In this document: positions 1 to 13,441 of the stretch, piece after piece
How positions within the stretch are numbered: position 1 is the first letter of the stretch
How the letters are laid out: the number at the start of each line of letters is the position of its first letter
DNA from: Knoellia locipacati
Lineage (GTDB): Bacteria > Actinomycetota > Actinomycetes > Actinomycetales > Dermatophilaceae
Assembly (NCBI RefSeq): GCF_007992835.1
Contig: NZ_BKBA01000008.1
Coordinates: forward strand, 434,001 to 498,000
DNA length: 64,000 bases
Reading direction: 5' to 3'
Position numbers and translations under genes: made by a program
The notes under the pieces: generated by a model
Told to the model about the DNA's origin: nothing
What the model saw: the letters and a program-made list of their open reading frames with translations, nothing else
Databases searched by the model: none

Positions 1-499
<499 letters not shown>

Positions 500-502
500 T
501 CC

Positions 503-555
503 GTATGCCGTGCGCTCGCCCCACGCACACCGCGCTCGGCGAGCGCACGGCATAC
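503..555 (+). terminator. Perfect 18-bp inverted repeat between rpoB and rpoC
   Basis: Arms lie at 503-520 and 538-555 with a 17-nt loop. The repeat starts three bases after the rpoB stop codon. No T-run follows. Each arm has a GTATGCCGT motif at its outer end. It could be a leaky terminator or attenuator, or an RNA processing or stability hairpin, because rpoC must still be transcribed through it. Confidence 0.75.
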
Positions 556-612
556 CCAGCCCGCTTCCGACCCACATTCTGATTTAGCTAGAGCAACGAG
601 AGAAGGAACCAC

Positions 613-4503
<3,891 letters not shown>

Positions 4504-4526
4504 GGCGCGTCCTGCCTGACACGTGA

Positions 4527-4567
4527 GGGCGGGTGTGCCGTGTGGTTCCCACACGGCACACCCGCCC
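4527..4567 (+). terminator. Intrinsic terminator of rpoBC
   Basis: A perfect 19-bp stem (arms 4527-4545 and 4549-4567) with a 3-nt loop begins 23 bases after the rpoC stop. A short T/C-rich stretch follows, not a true U-tract, as is common in actinobacteria. Confidence 0.85.
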
Positions 4568-4644
4568 TTCGTCGTCCGGTCCCGCCCGACCCGACCCGAC
4601 CTGCTCCGGTCGGGAGGGCACCACCGAGGTGAGAGGCTTGCCCC

Positions 4645-5178
4645 ATGCGTGACGACATGATCATCCGGCGCGAGCGTGCCGAGGACTTCGCGGCGATCGC
4701 GGCCCTGCACGACGACGCCTTCGAGCGGGTCGACGGCGCGGCGCGGTCGGTCGAGTCCAGCCTCGTCGACGAGCTGCGCGGTGACGGTGACGTGCTCGAG
4801 GAGCTGACCTTCGTCGCCGAGCTCGACGGCGAGGTCGTCGGCCACGTGCTGTGCTCCGCGGCGACGCTGGGGGAGGGGCCCTCGGTCGGCCTCGGCCCCA
4901 TCGCCGTCGCCCCGCACCTGCAGCGGCAGGGCATCGGCGCCGCCCTCATGGCCTCGGTCATCGCCTCGGCCGAGCAGCGGGGTGACGCGGCGATCGTGCT
5001 GCTGGGGGACCCGGACTACTACGGCCACTTCGGCTTCGTGCCGGCGTCCGAGCGGGGCATCGGCTCGCCCGGGCCCTGGAAGGACCGCTACTTCCAGGTC
5101 AAGACCCTGCGGGCCTGGCGCCCCGAGCTCGCCGGGCCGTTCCGCTACGCCCCCGCGTTCGAGCGGCTCGACGCCTGA
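4645..5178 (+). CDS. GNAT-family N-acetyltransferase (YhbS-like)
   Basis: A 177-residue single-domain acetyltransferase. The acetyl-CoA pyrophosphate-binding motif is seen as VAPHLQRQGIGAALM near residues 90-104. The following segment GDPDYYGHFGFVPASE is typical of the YhbS branch of GNAT proteins. The substrate cannot be predicted. The ATG at 4645 has a GAGAGG ribosome-binding site 8 bases upstream; a second in-frame ATG lies four codons later. It is a stand-alone gene between the rpoC terminator and the rpsL promoter. Confidence 0.88.
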   Translation: MRDDMIIRRERAEDFAAIAALHDDAFERVDGAARSVESSLVDELRGDGDVLEELTFVAELDGEVVGHVLCSAATLGEGPSVGLGPIAVAPHLQRQGIGAALMASVIASAEQRGDAAIVLLGDPDYYGHFGFVPASERGIGSPGPWKDRYFQVKTLRAWRPELAGPFRYAPAFERLDA

Positions 5179-5192
5179 GGCGGCCGTCGCGA

Positions 5193-5222
5193 TTTGGAGC
5201 ACTCACGGCATACCGGTATCGT
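5193..5222 (+). promoter_or_regulatory. Putative sigma-A promoter of the str operon
   Basis: -35 TTTGGA (5193-5198), 18-base spacer, -10 TATCGT (5217-5222). The -10 overlaps the palindrome ATACCGGTAT, and the spacer holds one copy of the CGGCATAC motif. The same GATTTGG-type -35 is seen before rpsJ and rplM. Transcription from here would give a leader of about 245 bases before rpsL. Confidence 0.6.
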
Positions 5223-5383
5223 TGATCACCGTGTCTGGCTAGGCCCAGACGTTGGCCAGGTCCACACCGCCGAGCGGTGTGCCGAGCTGGCCGCCCACCT
5301 TTCGCCGGGCGCCCCTCACCACGACCGAGTCACTTCGCTGTGACGCGGGATGGAGCAGGGGAGAGCAGGGGAAAGCACCCGGT

Positions 5384-5408
5384 GCGACACGCCCGACCTC
5401 GGGGGTCG
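5384..5408 (+). promoter_or_regulatory. Structured leader element shared with rpsJ (rpsL copy)
   Basis: A 25-nt sequence beginning GCGACACGCCCGACC and ending GGGGGTCG is identical to 11060-11084 in the rpsJ leader. The inner part folds as a hairpin (CGACC/GGTCG). Outside it GGTGC (5382-5386) can pair with GCACC just downstream. The ACAC stretch stays unpaired between the two stems. It lies about 70 bases before the rpsL start. Autoregulation by a ribosomal protein or leader processing is inferred, not shown. Confidence 0.7.
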
Positions 5409-5475
5409 AGCACCGGACACACAAGGAGTCCCGGCAGCCGCCGGTGACATCGACCAGACAGACAAAGGATCCAGG

Positions 5476-5850
5476 TTGCCTACCATCAACCAGCTGGTGC
5501 GCAAGGGCCGGCAGGACAAGACCACCAAGGTCACCACTCCTGCCCTCAAGGGCTCTCCGCAGCGCCGCGGTGTGTGCACGCGTGTGTACACCACCACCCC
5601 CAAGAAGCCGAACTCCGCGCTCCGCAAGGTCGCGCGCGTCAAGCTCACCTCGGGCATCGAGGTGACGGCCTACATCCCCGGTGAGGGCCACAACCTCCAG
5701 GAGCACTCCATCGTGCTCGTCCGCGGTGGCCGTGTGAAGGACCTTCCCGGCGTCCGCTACAAGATCATCCGCGGCTCGCTCGACACCCAGGGTGTCAAGG
5801 GCCGCAAGCAGGCTCGCAGCCGTTACGGCGCCAAGAAGGAGAAGAAGTAA
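5476..5850 (+). CDS. rpsL: 30S ribosomal protein S12
   Basis: A 124-residue S12, full length, with the family start [15 protein letters not shown] and the decoding-centre loop [17 protein letters not shown]. The start is a TTG at 5476. It is chosen because it gives the conserved S12 N-terminus and has an AAAGGA ribosome-binding site 6 bases upstream, whereas the longer frame upstream encodes unrelated residues. It is the first gene of the str operon, has a leader of nearly 250 bases, and its TAA overlaps the ATG of rpsG by one base. Confidence 0.97.
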   Translation: MPTINQLVRKGRQDKTTKVTTPALKGSPQRRGVCTRVYTTTPKKPNSALRKVARVKLTSGIEVTAYIPGEGHNLQEHSIVLVRGGRVKDLPGVRYKIIRGSLDTQGVKGRKQARSRYGAKKEKK

Positions 5851-6320
5851 TGCCTCGTAAGGGCCCCGCTCCGAAGCGCCCCCTCGTCATCGACCCGGTC
5901 TACCAGAGCCCGCTCGTGACCCAGCTCGTCAACAAGATCCTCCTCGACGGCAAGAAGTCCATCGCCGAGACGATCGTCTACGGCGCCCTCGAGGGTGCCC
6001 GCGAGAAGAGCGGCACCGACCCCGTGCTGCTGCTCAAGCGCGCGCTGGACAACATCAAGCCGACCCTCGAGGTCAAGTCCCGCCGCGTCGGCGGTGCGAC
6101 CTACCAGGTCCCGATCGAGGTCAAGCCCAACCGCGCCGTGACGCTGTCGCTGCGCTGGCTCGTGGGCTACTCGCGTCAGCGTCGTGAGAAGACGATGACC
6201 GAGCGCCTCATGAACGAGATCCTCGACGCCTCCAACGGCCTCGGCGCTGCAGTCAAGCGTCGCGAGGACACGCACAAGATGGCCGAGTCCAACCGGGCCT
6301 TCGCGCACTACCGCTGGTGA
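5850..6320 (+). CDS. rpsG: 30S ribosomal protein S7
   Basis: A 156-residue S7, the usual bacterial length. It starts [10 protein letters not shown] and ends [10 protein letters not shown]. Family signatures are [18 protein letters not shown] and the RNA-binding helix [12 protein letters not shown]7 organises the 3' head domain of 16S rRNA. Its ATG overlaps the rpsL stop by one base, so the two are translationally coupled. A 158-base gap with a hairpin separates it from fusA. Confidence 0.98.
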   Translation: MPRKGPAPKRPLVIDPVYQSPLVTQLVNKILLDGKKSIAETIVYGALEGAREKSGTDPVLLLKRALDNIKPTLEVKSRRVGGATYQVPIEVKPNRAVTLSLRWLVGYSRQRREKTMTERLMNEILDASNGLGAAVKRREDTHKMAESNRAFAHYRW

Positions 6321-6390
6321 CGTCCCGGTGTGCCGGCTCACGCAGGACGTGGGACCCACGCCCACCGCGAGGGCCGGCATACCGGAGGCC

Positions 6391-6409
6391 GCAGTTCCGT
6401 TGGAACTGC
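6391..6409 (+). promoter_or_regulatory. Hairpin in the rpsG-fusA gap
   Basis: A perfect 8-bp stem (GCAGTTCC / GGAACTGC) with a 3-nt GTT loop, about 70 bases before fusA. No T-run follows, so it is more likely an RNA structure (processing or attenuation) than a full terminator. One CGGCATAC copy lies just upstream at 6375. Confidence 0.45.
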
Positions 6410-6478
6410 ACGCACCACACAGCACCACCGCAGCACCGCACAGCAGAACTTCCGCAACGAGCGAGATGAGATAACCGA

Positions 6479-8596
6479 GTGGCACTCGACGTCCTGACGG
6501 ACCTGACCAAGGTCCGCAACATCGGCATCATGGCGCACATCGACGCCGGCAAGACGACGACGACGGAGCGCATCCTCTTCTACACCGGCGTCAACCACAA
6601 GATCGGCGAGACGCACGACGGCGCCTCGACGACCGACTGGATGGAGCAGGAGAAGGAGCGCGGCATCACGATCACGTCTGCCGCCGTGACCTCCTTCTGG
6701 GGCGACAACCAGATCAACATCATCGACACCCCCGGCCACGTCGACTTCACCGTCGAGGTCGAGCGCTCGCTGCGCGTCCTCGACGGCGCCGTCGCCGTCT
6801 TCGACGGCAAGGAGGGCGTCGAGCCCCAGTCCGAGACCGTGTGGCGTCAGGCCGACAAGTACGACGTCCCCCGCATCGCGTTCGTCAACAAGATGGACAA
6901 GCTCGGCGCGGACTTCTACTTCACGGTCCAGACCATCAAGGACCGCCTCGGCGCCGAGCCGCTCGTCATCCAGCTGCCGATCGGCGCGGAGAACGACTTC
7001 ATCGGTGTCGTCGACCTCGTCGAGATGCGTGCCCTCGTGTGGCCCGGCGACGCCAAGGGCGACGTGACCATGGGTGCCAAGTACGAGGTCCAGGAGATCC
7101 CCGCGGACCTCCAGGCCAAGGCCGAGGAGTACCGCCACCACCTCATCGAGCGCGTCGCCGAGTCCGACGACGCCCTCATGGAGAAGTACCTCGGTGGCGA
7201 GGAGCTCACGGTCGCCGAGATCAAGGCCGGCATCCGCGCCCTCACCGTCTCCTCCACGCTGTACCCGATCCTGTGTGGCTCGGCGTTCAAGAACCGTGGC
7301 GTCCAGCCGATGCTCGACGCGGTCGTCGACTACCTCCCCTCGCCGATCGACGTGCCCCCGATGGTGGGTCACAAGGCCGGCGACGAGACCGTCCCGATGA
7401 CGCGCAAGCCCGACCGCGACGAGCCGTTCTCGGCCCTCGCGTTCAAGGTCGCCAGCCACCCGTTCTTCGGCACGCTGACCTTCATCCGCGTCTACTCCGG
7501 CCGCATCGCGGCGGGCTCCCCGGTCGTCAACACGACCAAGGGCCGCAAGGAGCGCGTCGGCAAGCTCTTCCAGATGCACGCCAACAAGGAGAACCCCGTG
7601 GACGAGGCCCTCGCGGGCCACATCTACGCGGCGATCGGTCTCAAGGACACCACCACCGGTGACACCCTGAGCGACCCCGACCAGCAGATCGTGCTCGAGT
7701 CGATGTCGTTCCCGGACCCGGTGATCCAGGTGGCCATCGAGCCCAAGACCAAGGGTGACCAGGAGAAGCTCTCCACGGCCATCCAGAAGCTCTCCGCCGA
7801 GGACCCGACCTTCCAGGTCCACCTCGACGAGGACACGGGCCAGACGATCATCGCCGGCATGGGCGAGCTCCACCTCGACATCCTCGTGGACCGCATGAAG
7901 CGCGAGTTCAAGGTCGAGGCCAACGTCGGCAAGCCGCAGGTCGCCTACCGCGAGACCATCCGTCGCACGGTCGAGAAGCACGACTACACCCACAAGAAGC
8001 AGACGGGTGGGTCGGGCCAGTTCGCCAAGATCCAGATCCGCCTCGAGCCGCTCGACACCACCGAGTCCGGTGAGCTGTACGAGTTCGAGAACAAGGTCAC
8101 CGGTGGTCGCGTCCCGCGCGAGTACATCCCGTCGGTGGACGCCGGTATCCAGGACGCGATGCAGTACGGCGTCCTCGCCGGCTACCCGCTCGTGGGCATC
8201 AAGGCCGCGCTGCTCGACGGCGCCTACCACGACGTCGACTCCTCGGAGATGGCGTTCAAGATCGCTGGGTCGATGGCGCTCAAGGAGGCCGTCCGCAAGG
8301 CCGACCCCGTGATCCTCGAGCCGATGATGGCTGTCGAGGTGCGTACGCCCGAGGAGTACATGGGCGACGTCATCGGCGACATCAACTCCCGCCGTGGCCA
8401 CATCCAGGCCATGGAGGACATCAGCGGTGCCAAGGTCGTCAAGGGCCTTGTCCCGCTGTCCGAGATGTTCGGTTACGTCGGAGACCTCCGGTCGAAGACG
8501 CAGGGCCGGGCGAACTACTCGATGGAGTTCGACTCCTACGCAGAGGTTCCCAAGTCCGTCGCCGAAGAGATCATCGCCAAGACCCGGGGCGAGTGA
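6479..8596 (+). CDS. fusA: Elongation factor G
   Basis: The 705-residue translocase GTPase. The GTP-binding motifs are all present near the N-terminus: [15 protein letters not shown] (G1), [10 protein letters not shown] (G2), DTPGHVDF (G3) and NKMDK (G4). Domains II to V follow to normal length (for example [20 protein letters not shown] in domain IV). The start is GTG at 6479. It is the third gene of the str operon. tuf follows after 134 bases that may hold its own promoter. Confidence 0.99.
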   Translation: MALDVLTDLTKVRNIGIMAHIDAGKTTTTERILFYTGVNHKIGETHDGASTTDWMEQEKERGITITSAAVTSFWGDNQINIIDTPGHVDFTVEVERSLRVLDGAVAVFDGKEGVEPQSETVWRQADKYDVPRIAFVNKMDKLGADFYFTVQTIKDRLGAEPLVIQLPIGAENDFIGVVDLVEMRALVWPGDAKGDVTMGAKYEVQEIPADLQAKAEEYRHHLIERVAESDDALMEKYLGGEELTVAEIKAGIRALTVSSTLYPILCGSAFKNRGVQPMLDAVVDYLPSPIDVPPMVGHKAGDETVPMTRKPDRDEPFSALAFKVASHPFFGTLTFIRVYSGRIAAGSPVVNTTKGRKERVGKLFQMHANKENPVDEALAGHIYAAIGLKDTTTGDTLSDPDQQIVLESMSFPDPVIQVAIEPKTKGDQEKLSTAIQKLSAEDPTFQVHLDEDTGQTIIAGMGELHLDILVDRMKREFKVEANVGKPQVAYRETIRRTVEKHDYTHKKQTGGSGQFAKIQIRLEPLDTTESGELYEFENKVTGGRVPREYIPSVDAGIQDAMQYGVLAGYPLVGIKAALLDGAYHDVDSSEMAFKIAGSMALKEAVRKADPVILEPMMAVEVRTPEEYMGDVIGDINSRRGHIQAMEDISGAKVVKGLVPLSEMFGYVGDLRSKTQGRANYSMEFDSYAEVPKSVAEEIIAKTRGE

Positions 8597-8600
8597 CCGC

Positions 8601-8606
8601 TAGACT
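8601..8606 (+). promoter_or_regulatory. Possible -10 element of a tuf promoter
   Basis: TAGACT lies five bases after the fusA stop and matches the actinobacterial -10 well. No convincing -35 is seen 17-19 bases upstream, inside the end of fusA. A separate tuf promoter in this gap is common in related bacteria, and the 125-base untranslated stretch agrees with one. Confidence 0.35.
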
Positions 8607-8730
8607 GGTCGCTGGTCCGGATCTGGCACACGGCAACCGCCAAAGTTCCAGAAACACCACCCCCAAGTACGACGCCACGTCCTGCCCGGTCGTGAGGCGT
8701 TTCACCAAAGAGTCCTGAGGAGGACACCAA

Positions 8731-9927
8731 GTGGCGAAGGCAAAGTTCGAGCGGACCAAGCCGCACGTCAACATCGGCACCATTGGTCACATCGACCACG
8801 GTAAGACGACGCTGACGGCTGCGATCTCCAAGGTCCTGCACGACAAGTACCCGGACCTGAACCCGCAGTTCGCGTTCGACGACATCGACAAGGCGCCCGA
8901 GGAGAAGCAGCGCGGTATCACCATCTCCATCGCGCACATCGAGTACCAGACCGAGAAGCGTCACTACGCGCACGTTGACTGCCCCGGTCACGCGGACTAC
9001 GTCAAGAACATGATCACCGGTGCTGCTCAGATGGACGGTGCGATTCTCGTCGTCGCCGCCACTGACGGCCCGATGCCGCAGACCAAGGAGCACATCATCC
9101 TGGCCCGCCAGGTTGGTGTCCCCTACATCGTCGTGGCGCTCAACAAGGCCGACATGGTCGACGACGAGGAGATCCTCGAGCTCGTCGAGATGGAGGTCCG
9201 CGAGCTGCTGTCCACCTACGAGTTCCCGGGCGACGACGTCCCCGTGGTCAAGGTCTCGGCGCTCAAGGCGCTCGAGGGCGACGCCGAGTGGGGCCAGACG
9301 GTCATCGAGCTCATGGACGCCGTCGACGAGTCCATCCCGGAGCCCGAGCGTGACATCGACAAGCCGTTCCTCATGCCCGTCGAGGACGTCTTCACGATCA
9401 CCGGTCGTGGCACCGTCGTCACCGGTCGTATCGAGCGTGGCGTCCTGACCGTCAACGAGGACGTCGAGATCGTCGGCATCCACGAGGGTCCGGCCACCAA
9501 GACGACCGTCACCGGCATCGAGATGTTCCGCAAGCTCCTCGACGAGGGTCGCGCTGGCGAGAACGTCGGTCTGCTCATCCGCGGTATCAAGCGCGAGGAC
9601 GTCGAGCGCGGCCAGGTCATCGTGAAGCCGGGTTCCATCACCCCGCACACGAACTTCGAGGCCAACGTCGTCATCCTCTCCAAGGACGAGGGCGGCCGTC
9701 ACACGCCGTTCTACGACAACTACCGCCCGCAGTTCTACTTCCGCACCACGGACGTCACCGGCGTCGTCTCGCTGCCCGAGGGCACCGAGATGGTCATGCC
9801 CGGTGACAACACCGAGATGTCGGTCGAGCTCATCCAGCCGATCGCCATGGAAGAGGGCCTGAAGTTCGCCATCCGTGAGGGTGGCCGGACCGTCGGCGCC
9901 GGTCGCGTCACCAAGATCACCAAGTGA
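8731..9927 (+). CDS. tuf: Elongation factor Tu
   Basis: A 398-residue EF-Tu that carries aminoacyl-tRNA to the ribosome. GTPase motifs seen: [13 protein letters not shown] (G1), [11 protein letters not shown] (G2), DCPGHADY (G3) and NKADMVD (G4). Domains II and III are complete, ending [15 protein letters not shown]. The GTG start at 8731 has an ideal ribosome-binding site (GAGGAGG). Codon choice is highly biased, as expected for one of the most expressed genes. It is the last gene of the str operon and is followed by a terminator. Confidence 0.99.
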   Translation: MAKAKFERTKPHVNIGTIGHIDHGKTTLTAAISKVLHDKYPDLNPQFAFDDIDKAPEEKQRGITISIAHIEYQTEKRHYAHVDCPGHADYVKNMITGAAQMDGAILVVAATDGPMPQTKEHIILARQVGVPYIVVALNKADMVDDEEILELVEMEVRELLSTYEFPGDDVPVVKVSALKALEGDAEWGQTVIELMDAVDESIPEPERDIDKPFLMPVEDVFTITGRGTVVTGRIERGVLTVNEDVEIVGIHEGPATKTTVTGIEMFRKLLDEGRAGENVGLLIRGIKREDVERGQVIVKPGSITPHTNFEANVVILSKDEGGRHTPFYDNYRPQFYFRTTDVTGVVSLPEGTEMVMPGDNTEMSVELIQPIAMEEGLKFAIREGGRTVGAGRVTKITK

Positions 9928-9963
9928 TCACTGGTTGACCGACTGCGTCACTGACGCATTCGA

Positions 9964-9999
9964 GAAGGGCCCCGTCTGCTTCGGCAGGCGGGGCCCTTC
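9964..9999 (+). terminator. Terminator after tuf
   Basis: A 16-bp stem (9964-9979 / 9984-9999) with a single T-G wobble and the stable tetraloop TTCG. It starts 36 bases after the tuf stop. No U-tract follows. Confidence 0.85.
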
Positions 10000-10126
10000 C
10001 GCATGCCGGGGAGCAACCTGACAGGTTCGTGACAGGTTCGCCATGGGGTCGCCCCAGATCGGCGCACCACTGTGGAGTGAGCAAGGTCGGCCAGACCGGG
10101 TCGACCGCCACGAGAGGACACACCTC

Positions 10127-10708
10127 ATGCCCAGGATCACCACGACCAGCGTGCTCGCCGGTGTGGCCGGCGCCGCCGCCGTCACCCTCGCCGGCTTCGG
10201 CGCCAACGCCGCCCTGGCCGAGAGCACGCCGACCCCCACCCCGAGCTCGTCGACCTCGACGGCGCAGCCCGGCACTCCCGCCGCTCCCGGCGACCTGGGC
10301 GACCGCGGAGGTCGCGGGCACGGCCCCGGTGGTATGAAGGGTGCCGACGGCGCGGCCCTGGCCAAGGCGCTCGGACTCGACGAGGCCAAGGTCGAGGCCG
10401 CCATCACCAAGGTGCGCGAGGCCAACCGGCCGACCGAGAAGCCGGCCGAGGGCACCGCGCCGAGCGAGGCGGACCGCGAGGCCCGCGAGACGGCATACGT
10501 CACCGCCCTGGCCAAGGAGCTCGGGGTGACGCAGGCCAAGCTCACGGCGGCCCTGCAGACGGTGCGCAGCGCCCACGAGGCAGAGCACCGCACGCAGCTG
10601 GGGGAGCGGATCGACGCCGCGGTCAAGGCGGGCCAGCTCACCGCCGCGGACAAGGCGTCGGTGCTCAAGGCGTTCGACGCCGGAGTCCTCGGCGGCGGCC
10701 CCCGCTGA
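10127..10708 (+). CDS. Small secreted protein with two related helical segments
   Basis: A 193-residue protein of unknown function. A signal peptide is clear: MPRITTTSVLAGVAGAAAV, then a cleavage-like site near ANAALAES. A low-complexity TPTPTPSSSTST linker and a glycine-rich stretch follow. The rest has two similar helical segments, LAKALGLDEAKVEAAITKVR and LAKELGVTQAKLTAALQTVR, the latter followed by a third weaker copy-like helix. The ATG at 10127 is chosen over a longer frame because it has a GAGAGGA ribosome-binding site and gives a proper signal sequence. It is a monocistronic gene squeezed between the str and S10 operons. Confidence 0.75.
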   Translation: MPRITTTSVLAGVAGAAAVTLAGFGANAALAESTPTPTPSSSTSTAQPGTPAAPGDLGDRGGRGHGPGGMKGADGAALAKALGLDEAKVEAAITKVREANRPTEKPAEGTAPSEADREARETAYVTALAKELGVTQAKLTAALQTVRSAHEAEHRTQLGERIDAAVKAGQLTAADKASVLKAFDAGVLGGGPR

Positions 10709-10722
10709 CCGACGCCCCACGC

Positions 10723-10767
10723 ACGACAGAGCCCTCGCGGGACAGGGAGCCGCGGGGGCTCCGTCGT
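10723..10767 (+). terminator. Terminator after the secreted protein gene
   Basis: An 18-bp stem with two imperfect pairs (10723-10740 / 10750-10767) and a 9-nt loop, 15 bases past the stop codon. It isolates the following S10 promoter region. Confidence 0.75.
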
Positions 10768-10830
10768 GCCTCGAGGGGGAGGGCGGGCGACGCGCCACCG
10801 GTGCCGGTATGCCGTCCGCTCCCGCCTCGA

Positions 10831-10861
10831 TTTGGTAGGTCGCCCCCGCCTCTGGCACACT
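10831..10861 (+). promoter_or_regulatory. Putative promoter of the S10 operon
   Basis: The 435-base gap before rpsJ holds a terminator, this promoter and a long leader. -35 TTTGGT (10831-10836, in GATTTGG), 19-base spacer, -10 CACACT (10856-10861). It resembles the rpsL and rplM promoters. The predicted leader is about 275 bases, long for a simple operon. Confidence 0.55.
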
Positions 10862-11059
10862 TGTCAGGTTGCTTGGTGCGGGATGCCGTCCCCTCGAAAA
10901 CTCGAGGAGACACGTACCGCCACTGCACGTGAGAACACACCGAACCGGCCAGCGCCGGGGCGACACACGGCAGGCACGAGCAGCTCCGGTTCACCGGAGT
11001 TTCGATCCAACCGACGGACAGGCGCGAGATCGCGTATGCCGTTGGACTGCGGAGCGGGC

Positions 11060-11084
11060 GCGACACGCCCGACCTCGGGGGTCG
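11060..11084 (+). promoter_or_regulatory. Structured leader element shared with rpsL (rpsJ copy)
   Basis: These 25 bases are identical to 5384-5408 in the rpsL leader. The inner hairpin is CCGACC/GGTCGG here. An outer GGC/GCC pair replaces the GGTGC/GCACC pair of the rpsL copy, so the outer stem is kept with different bases. It ends about 60 bases before the rpsJ start. A role in ribosomal-protein feedback is inferred. Confidence 0.7.
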
Positions 11085-11143
11085 GAGCCAGAACCGACCT
11101 GAGACAGAAGTAAGAAGACGGCGAGAGAGAGACGGAAGCCAAG

Positions 11144-11452
11144 ATGGCGGGACAGAAGATCCGCATCCGCTTGAAGTCGTATGACCACGAGGTCATCGAC
11201 AACTCGGCGCGGAAGATCGTCGACACGGTGACCCGTGCCGGCGCAACGGTGGTCGGCCCTGTGCCGCTGCCCACGGAGAAGAACGTCTTCGTGGTCATCC
11301 GTTCGCCGCACAAGTACAAGGACAGCCGCGAGCACTTCGAGATGCGCACGCACAAGCGCCTCATCGACATCATCGACCCGACGCCCAAGGCCGTCGACTC
11401 GCTGATGCGTCTCGATCTGCCGGCTGACGTCAACATCGAGATCAAGCTCTGA
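11144..11452 (+). CDS. rpsJ: 30S ribosomal protein S10
   Basis: A 102-residue S10 (NusE), full length, beginning [19 protein letters not shown]. The conserved tip loop [20 protein letters not shown] is present. S10 acts in the 30S head and as a partner of NusB in antitermination. The ATG is preceded by a GGAAG ribosome-binding site. It is the first gene of the S10 operon; rplC follows after 10 bases. Confidence 0.98.
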   Translation: MAGQKIRIRLKSYDHEVIDNSARKIVDTVTRAGATVVGPVPLPTEKNVFVVIRSPHKYKDSREHFEMRTHKRLIDIIDPTPKAVDSLMRLDLPADVNIEIKL

Positions 11453-11462
11453 GGGTTGACTG

Positions 11463-12119
11463 ATGACTGACATTGCAACCAAGACCGTGAAGGGTGTGCT
11501 GGGCAAGAAGCTCGGCATGACCCAGGTGTGGGACGCCGACAACAAGCTCGTCCCCGTCACCGTCATCGAGGCTGGCCCCTGCGTCGTGACGCAGGTGCGC
11601 AACGCCGAGACGGATGGCTACGCCGCCGTGCAGATCGCCTTCGGTGCGATCGACCCGCGCAAGGTGACCAAGCCGCTCACCGGCCACTTCGAGAAGGCCG
11701 GCGTCACGCCGCGCCGCCACATCGTCGAGCTCCGCACCGCGGACGCCGGCGAGTACTCGCTGGGCCAGGAGCTCACCGCCGCGACGTTCGAGGCCGGCAC
11801 GGCCGTCGACGTCTCCGGCACCACCAAGGGCAAGGGCTTCGCCGGTGTCATGAAGCGTCACGGCTTCCACGGCGTCTCGTCCTCGCACGGTGCGCACAAG
11901 AACCACCGCAAGCCGGGCTCGATCGGTGGCTGCGCCACCCCGGGTCGTGTCTTCAAGGGCATGCGCATGGCCGGCCGCATGGGTGGCGTGCGCCAGACCA
12001 CCCAGAACCTCACGATCCACGCTGTGGACGCCGACAAGGGCCTGCTGCTCGTCAAGGGCGCCGTCCCCGGTCCCCGCGGTGCGGTCGTCCTCGTCCGCAA
12101 CGCCGTGAAGGGAGCGTGA
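11463..12119 (+). CDS. rplC: 50S ribosomal protein L3
   Basis: A 218-residue L3 starting [20 protein letters not shown]. The loop that reaches the peptidyl transferase centre is present ([20 protein letters not shown] and GRMAGRMGG-like region). Length is normal. It is followed directly by rplD. The purine-rich AAGGGAG at the end of the gene serves as the rplD ribosome-binding site. Confidence 0.98.
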   Translation: MTDIATKTVKGVLGKKLGMTQVWDADNKLVPVTVIEAGPCVVTQVRNAETDGYAAVQIAFGAIDPRKVTKPLTGHFEKAGVTPRRHIVELRTADAGEYSLGQELTAATFEAGTAVDVSGTTKGKGFAGVMKRHGFHGVSSSHGAHKNHRKPGSIGGCATPGRVFKGMRMAGRMGGVRQTTQNLTIHAVDADKGLLLVKGAVPGPRGAVVLVRNAVKGA

Positions 12120-12124
12120 CCTCA

Positions 12125-13105
12125 ATGGCCGCCAACACCGTGAACGCCGAGCTGCCCGCCGAGATCTTCGACGTGCAGACCAACATCCCGCTCATCCACC
12201 AGGTCGTCGTCGCCCAGCTCGCCGCCGCGCGTCAGGGCACGCACTCGACCAAGTCCCGCGGCGAGGTCCGCGGTGGTGGACGCAAGCCGCACCGCCAGAA
12301 GGGCACTGGTCGCGCCCGTGCGGGCTCGACCCGCGCGCCGCACTGGACCGGCGGTGGCGTGGTCCACGGACCGACGCCTCGCGACTACGCGCAGCGCACC
12401 CCCAAGAAGATGAAGGCCGCTGCCCTGCGCGGCGCCCTCTCGGACCGCGCCCGCAACGGCCGCATCCACGTCGTCACCTCGCTGGTGACGGGTGACGCCC
12501 CGTCCACCAAGGACGCCGTCGCGCTGCTCGCGGGCCTGACCGAGCGCAAGAACATGCTCGTCGTCCTGGACCGCAGCGACATCGTGTCGATGAAGTCGGT
12601 GCGCAACCTCGAGAACCTCCACGTCATCGCCGTCGACCAGCTCAACACGTACGACGTGCTGTGCGCCGACGACGTGGTCTTCACGCAGGCCGCGCTCGAC
12701 GCCTTCATCGCCGGCCCGACCGCGACCGTCGCGTCGCTCGACGCCGCCGTCGTCACCGAGGCCGCTCCGGCGCCCAAGGCCGACAAGGCTGCGAAGGCCG
12801 ACAAGCCCGCCAAGGCCGACAAGCCCGCCAAGGCTGCCAAGGCCGAGAAGCCGGCCGCGGTCGCCGAGGCCGACGGTGGCTTCGGCCCCGACAGCGCCGC
12901 CGCCCTCGAGGACGGGTCCGCTCCCGCGGGCTTCGACGTCAAGGGCAACAAGGACTCGATGAAGTACCACGTGCCCGGTTCGCGCTGGTACGACGCCACG
13001 GACGCCGAGGTCTGGTTCCGCACCGCGGACGCCGCCAAGGCTGCCGGGTTCGTCCCGGCCGGTGGCGAGGCCGCCCAGCAGATCTCCGAGGAGGAGGGCA
13101 AGTGA
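12125..13105 (+). CDS. rplD: 50S ribosomal protein L4 with a long C-terminal extension
   Basis: A 326-residue L4; ordinary L4 is a little over 200. Residues 1 to about 200 are L4, including the tunnel loop ([18 protein letters not shown], residues 50-67). A lysine-alanine linker with KADKPA repeats follows at about 217-247. The C-terminus (about 251-316) is a compact domain with [11 protein letters not shown] and [11 protein letters not shown]. Nearly the same domain ends L17 in this window, 40 of 54 residues identical without gaps. The ATG at 12125 is preferred over an overlapping GTG at 12116, which sits too close to the ribosome-binding site. The function of the added domain is unknown. 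Confidence 0.96.
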   Translation: MAANTVNAELPAEIFDVQTNIPLIHQVVVAQLAAARQGTHSTKSRGEVRGGGRKPHRQKGTGRARAGSTRAPHWTGGGVVHGPTPRDYAQRTPKKMKAAALRGALSDRARNGRIHVVTSLVTGDAPSTKDAVALLAGLTERKNMLVVLDRSDIVSMKSVRNLENLHVIAVDQLNTYDVLCADDVVFTQAALDAFIAGPTATVASLDAAVVTEAAPAPKADKAAKADKPAKADKPAKAAKAEKPAAVAEADGGFGPDSAAALEDGSAPAGFDVKGNKDSMKYHVPGSRWYDATDAEVWFRTADAAKAAGFVPAGGEAAQQISEEEGK

Positions 13106-13410
13106 GCTCCGCAACCACGGGCAAGAACCCCCGCGACATCCTGATCGCACCGGTCGTGTCCGAGAAGTCCTACGGGCTGCTCGACGAGGGCAAGTACACC
13201 TTCATCGTCGACCCCCGTTCGAACAAGACCGAGATCAAGATCGCCGTCGAGCAGATCTTCAACGTCAAGGTCGACTCCGTCCACACGCTCAACCGCAAGG
13301 GCAAGACGCGTCGCACGCGTTTCGGCCTGGGCAAGCGCAAGGACACCAAGCGCGCGATCGTCACCCTCCGCGAGGGCACGATCGACATCTTCGGCAGCGC
13401 CGGCGCCTGA
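13102..13410 (+). CDS. rplW: 50S ribosomal protein L23
   Basis: A 102-residue L23 that sits at the tunnel exit, where SRP and trigger factor dock. It begins [20 protein letters not shown] and has the typical [20 protein letters not shown] strand-helix. The GTG start at 13102 overlaps the rplD stop as GTGA and lies just after GAGGAGGG. The longer upstream frame is a shadow of rplD. Confidence 0.97.
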   Translation: MSSATTGKNPRDILIAPVVSEKSYGLLDEGKYTFIVDPRSNKTEIKIAVEQIFNVKVDSVHTLNRKGKTRRTRFGLGKRKDTKRAIVTLREGTIDIFGSAGA

Positions 13411-13441
13411 GAGACGACTGAGGAACTTAAGGAAACACGAC

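Noticed and set aside
6338-8401. Long antisense frame over fusA
   Set aside because: Same GC artefact; fusA on the plus strand explains the region fully.
12770-12860. Tandem KADKPA codons in rplD as a sequencing or assembly duplication
   Set aside because: The copies differ at the base level and lie in a linker; such lysine-alanine linkers are common in actinobacterial proteins.
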